A DNA stretch of 7,580 nucleotides. It comes from Wenzhouxiangella sp. Lineage in GTDB: Bacteria > Pseudomonadota > Gammaproteobacteria > Xanthomonadales > Wenzhouxiangellaceae. The notes below the pieces were generated by a model. The model searched no databases and was not told the origin of the DNA. It was given only the letters and a program-made list of their open reading frames with translations. Of this stretch, positions 5,889 to 7,580 are shown in pieces (position 1 is the first letter of the stretch; each line of letters starts with the position of its first letter). The stretch spans positions 1 through 7,580 of the forward strand of contig SLJA01000278.1 of the NCBI GenBank assembly GCA_007135355.1, read 5' to 3'. The translations under genes were made by a program, and so were the position numbers.

Positions 5889-6816
5889 ATCCTTGGAAGG
5901 GCAGTTGGCCCACTCGGTTGACCGCCGTCAGGATAGACCGGCGCGTTGCCTCATCGGCGTTGCAGGGTCGGACAATTTCGGCAGAGATTATTTCCCCACC
6001 CGGGATCTGAAACACGCGCACGGTGCAGGCCACGCCAGGCCGCGTGGTTGGCGGCCGATTCCAGTTCCGTCGGACCAACTCCTGAATGGTCAGAACGTAC
6101 TCCTCGCGCAGGGTTGCGCGACGCGCGTCGGCCTGCGCCTGCTCGCGCGCCAATGCCAGTCGCTCGGCTTCCTCGCGGGCGCGCCGCTCGGCGTCATCAG
6201 CCGCGCGCCGCTCGGCGATTTCCGCCAGGCGCCGTTCCTCTTCCTGGCGCCGGCGTTCAGCCTGCTCGCGCTGGGCGCGCAGTTCAGCCAGTTCGCGCAT
6301 TCTCTCTTCTTCCTGACGCCGGCGCTCTTCTTCGGCCAGACGCCGCTGCTCGTCGCGCCGCGCCTGCTCCTCGACGCGCCGTTGTTCTTCCATTTCGCGC
6401 TGCCGACGTTCGATCTCCTGCTGGCGCCGGGCCTCCTCCTGCTGCCTGCGCTGCTCTTCCTGGCGCGCCTGTTCCTCGACCTGGCGCTGGGCTTCCTCCT
6501 GGCGCCGTCGCTCGGCCTCCTCCTGCCGCAGTTGCTCCTGACGCTGTTGTTCCTGTCTTTCCTGCTCCTGACGCGCTTGCTCCCGGCGCTCTGCCGCTTC
6601 CCGACGCTGCTCGGCCTCGCGCTCGGCTTCGCGCTGTGCCGCGATCGGACCCATATCGATCAGTGTGACCTGGACCGGCGGCATTTCCCGCTCGAAAGGT
6701 TGCCAGTTCCACCCCCCTACCACCAGCACGCCCACCATCAGCGCGTGCACGGCCAGGGCCAGGCCCAACGCCAGGGCCTGATCCTTGAGTTCCTGCTTGC
6801 GCGCTTCATTGATCAT
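5836..6816 (-). CDS. tolA: Tol-Pal inner-membrane energy transducer TolA
   Basis: This 326-residue protein spans the periplasm and passes TolQR proton energy to TolB/Pal. The N-terminal membrane helix (about 14-36) contains His24, matching the conserved TolA helix histidine. Next is a long helical domain II (about 60-232) of R/E/Q/A. Domain III (about 234-326) contains YVLTIQELVRRNW and AVNRV; Cys264 and Cys285 are expected to form its disulfide. E. coli TolA is longer (421 residues), mainly in domain II. Only two lysines occur (7 and 11), both cytoplasmic. ATG 6816 is chosen: the open frame continues to 6882, but those 22 codons are read from an inverted-repeat element, not from TolA. No Shine-Dalgarno is evident. 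The stop lies inside the tolB start region. Confidence 0.95.
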   Translation of the reverse strand: MINEARKQELKDQALALGLALAVHALMVGVLVVGGWNWQPFEREMPPVQVTLIDMGPIAAQREAEREAEQRREAAERREQARQEQERQEQQRQEQLRQEEAERRRQEEAQRQVEEQARQEEQRRQQEEARRQQEIERRQREMEEQRRVEEQARRDEQRRLAEEERRRQEEERMRELAELRAQREQAERRRQEEERRLAEIAERRAADDAERRAREEAERLALAREQAQADARRATLREEYVLTIQELVRRNWNRPPTTRPGVACTVRVFQIPGGEIISAEIVRPCNADEATRRSILTAVNRVGQLPFQGYESVFEREIDFIFRYDG

Positions 6817-6833
6817 GGCGGAAACTTGTTCAA

Positions 6834-6979
6834 ACCACAGATGAACGCAGATGAACGCAGATAAACCCCGATTCAGTCTCAAGCATGTAAGAAATCAAGG
6901 CGGGTCATCCCAATAAAAGCGCAGAGGATCCATGAACAGCTGCTCTTTTTATCCGCGTTCATCTGCGTTCATCTGCGGT
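6834..6979. repeat. 146-bp element with 32-bp terminal inverted repeats between tolR and tolA
   Basis: The left arm 6834-6865 and the reverse complement of the right arm 6948-6979 agree at 30 of 32 positions. Each arm contains a 10-base unit (GATGAACGCA-like) repeated just over twice. The 82-base centre (6866-6947) has no gene. The element occupies most of the 197-base tolR-tolA gap, whereas other junctions in this operon are 1-41 bases or overlap. No clear target-site duplication is visible next to the arms. It resembles a non-coding palindromic repeat or MITE. In the tolRA message the arms could fold into a long hairpin. I recall similar 'CAGATGAACGCAGAT' sequences between genes of many bacteria, but cannot name the family. 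Confidence 0.85.
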
Positions 6980-7013
6980 ACCTATTCGATTTGTCACCTG
7001 TCCGATGGGCTGA

Positions 7014-7433
7014 CTACTCAGGGTCGCCCATCAGGCCGACCGAGGCAACGCCGGCGCGCTGCAAGTGCACCATGGCGCTGTAGATAAACTGGTAGGGCAC
7101 GTCGCGATCACCGCTGACGGTGACCTGGACCTGCGGATTACGCTCGGCGATGGCGCCGACCACCTGGGTCAGAGTCTCGCCGTCAACCAGCTGCGGGGCG
7201 TCGCCGGTGTCAAGGAAGAAATCACCGTTGCGGGTCACCGTCACCAGCAGGGGGTCACCGCGGTCGGTCAGCGGCTCGGCGGCACCGACCGGGAGATCAA
7301 CCTCCACGCCCAGGTTCATCAATGGCGCCGTGATCATGAAAATAATCAACAACACCAGCATGACGTCGATGTAGGGCACGACGTTCATCTCCGACATACG
7401 TTTGCGGCGGCGCCGGACATGGGTCTCTGACAT
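7014..7433 (-). CDS. tolR: Tol-Pal inner-membrane protein TolR (ExbD/TolR family)
   Basis: This 139-residue protein has a basic cytoplasmic N-terminus (HVRRRRKR), one membrane helix (about 18-38, VVPYIDVMLVLLIIFMITAPL) and a periplasmic domain. Asp23 in the helix is the conserved proton-pathway aspartate and has the same number as in E. coli TolR. NVVPYIDVMLVLLIIFM is a textbook signature of the ExbD/TolR family; adjacency to tolQ and tolA makes it TolR rather than ExbD. The periplasmic part (40-139) includes the expected VEVDLP and ends with VASVGLMGDPE. The start at 7433 is 5 bases after the tolQ stop, so the two are tightly coupled. The gap to tolA is enlarged by the inverted-repeat element. 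Confidence 0.97.
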   Translation of the reverse strand: MSETHVRRRRKRMSEMNVVPYIDVMLVLLIIFMITAPLMNLGVEVDLPVGAAEPLTDRGDPLLVTVTRNGDFFLDTGDAPQLVDGETLTQVVGAIAERNPQVQVTVSGDRDVPYQFIYSAMVHLQRAGVASVGLMGDPE

Positions 7434-7438
7434 GACGC

Positions 7439-7580
7439 TCAGGCCTTCTCTTGCAGACGTCGCGCCTGCCGGCTGAGAATGGCGGCGAACTCTTCCTTGA
7501 AATTGTCGTAGCGGACTTCCAGCTGATCCACTTGCGAAGAGAACTTGTTGAAGGCAATCACGGCGGGAATGGCAGCGAAC
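7439..7580 (-). CDS. tolQ: C-terminal end of Tol-Pal protein TolQ, partial
   Basis: The last 46 codons are read from the right edge to TGA at 7441-7439. The fragment begins FAAIPAVIAFNKFSSQVDQL, covering the end of the third membrane helix and the loop after it, and continues with YDNFKEEFAAILSRQARR. This is the familiar C-terminus of the MotA/TolQ/ExbB family, and the position immediately before tolR identifies it as TolQ. TolQ forms the inner-membrane proton channel scaffold with TolR. The first two helices and the start lie beyond the window. Confidence 0.93.
   Translation of the reverse strand, partial: FAAIPAVIAFNKFSSQVDQLEVRYDNFKEEFAAILSRQARRLQEKA

Noticed and set aside
6120..6640. Highly repetitive DNA that might be a CRISPR or tandem array
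   Set aside because: It encodes the low-complexity helical domain of TolA. The periodicity is irregular and codon-based, without conserved repeat-spacer units.
5536..6864. Long + strand open frame opposite tolA and tolB
   Set aside because: It is rich in Leu/Pro/Ala as expected from reading the complement of the Arg/Glu/Gln coiled-coil codons. The - strand frames encode clear TolA and TolB, so this is a shadow.
6866..6947. Promoter or small RNA inside the inverted-repeat element
   Set aside because: A TTGATT-like hexamer occurs but has no convincing -10 partner, and no conserved RNA fold is recognisable by eye.

Overview
This window carries a chromosomal cell-envelope locus from a moderately GC-rich Gram-negative bacterium. 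The gene order tolQ-tolR-tolA-tolB-pal-cpoB-queE is the standard proteobacterial Tol-Pal arrangement. Together with the TolA, CpoB and CysQ sequences it suggests a gammaproteobacterium. A Xanthomonadales- or Chromatiales-like lineage is my guess from style, not something the sequence proves.

Layout. On the + strand at the left edge lie the last 51 codons of a probable M16-family zinc peptidase (1-156). A strong hairpin follows (172-207), then a small single-pass membrane protein with four cysteines (223-534). Everything from 531 to the right edge is on the - strand and is read right to left: tolQ (C-terminal end only), tolR, tolA, tolB, pal, cpoB, queE, two tandem bacteriohemerythrin genes, and cysQ. 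The small + strand gene and cysQ converge and overlap by 4 bases at their stop codons. No stretch of 300 bases lacks a gene. No rRNA, tRNA or CRISPR array was seen.

How the genes work together. TolQ, TolR and TolA form the proton-driven inner-membrane complex. TolB (periplasm) and Pal (outer-membrane lipoprotein) are its partners, and CpoB is the periplasmic TPR regulator that links Tol to peptidoglycan synthesis during constriction. QueE makes the 7-deazaguanine precursor of queuosine and commonly follows cpoB. In many relatives queC follows queE. Here that place is taken by two adjacent hemerythrin-like O2-binding proteins and then by CysQ, which removes the phosphate from 3'-phosphoadenosine 5'-phosphate.

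Most unusual features. Two unrelated inverted-repeat elements sit in otherwise compact operon junctions. One, with 32-bp arms, lies between tolR and tolA and creates a false N-terminal extension of TolA. The other is built of heptamers and lies between cpoB and queE, leaving queE without an obvious ribosome binding site. Other points of interest are the coupled tandem hemerythrins with a shared aromatic/basic C-terminal tail, the cysteine pattern of the small membrane protein (which resembles the C-terminal tail of phage Zot/pI proteins), a TolA whose periplasmic part has no lysine, and a possible leaderless start at 223. I found no wholly new multi-gene system. The core is an ordinary Tol-Pal locus.
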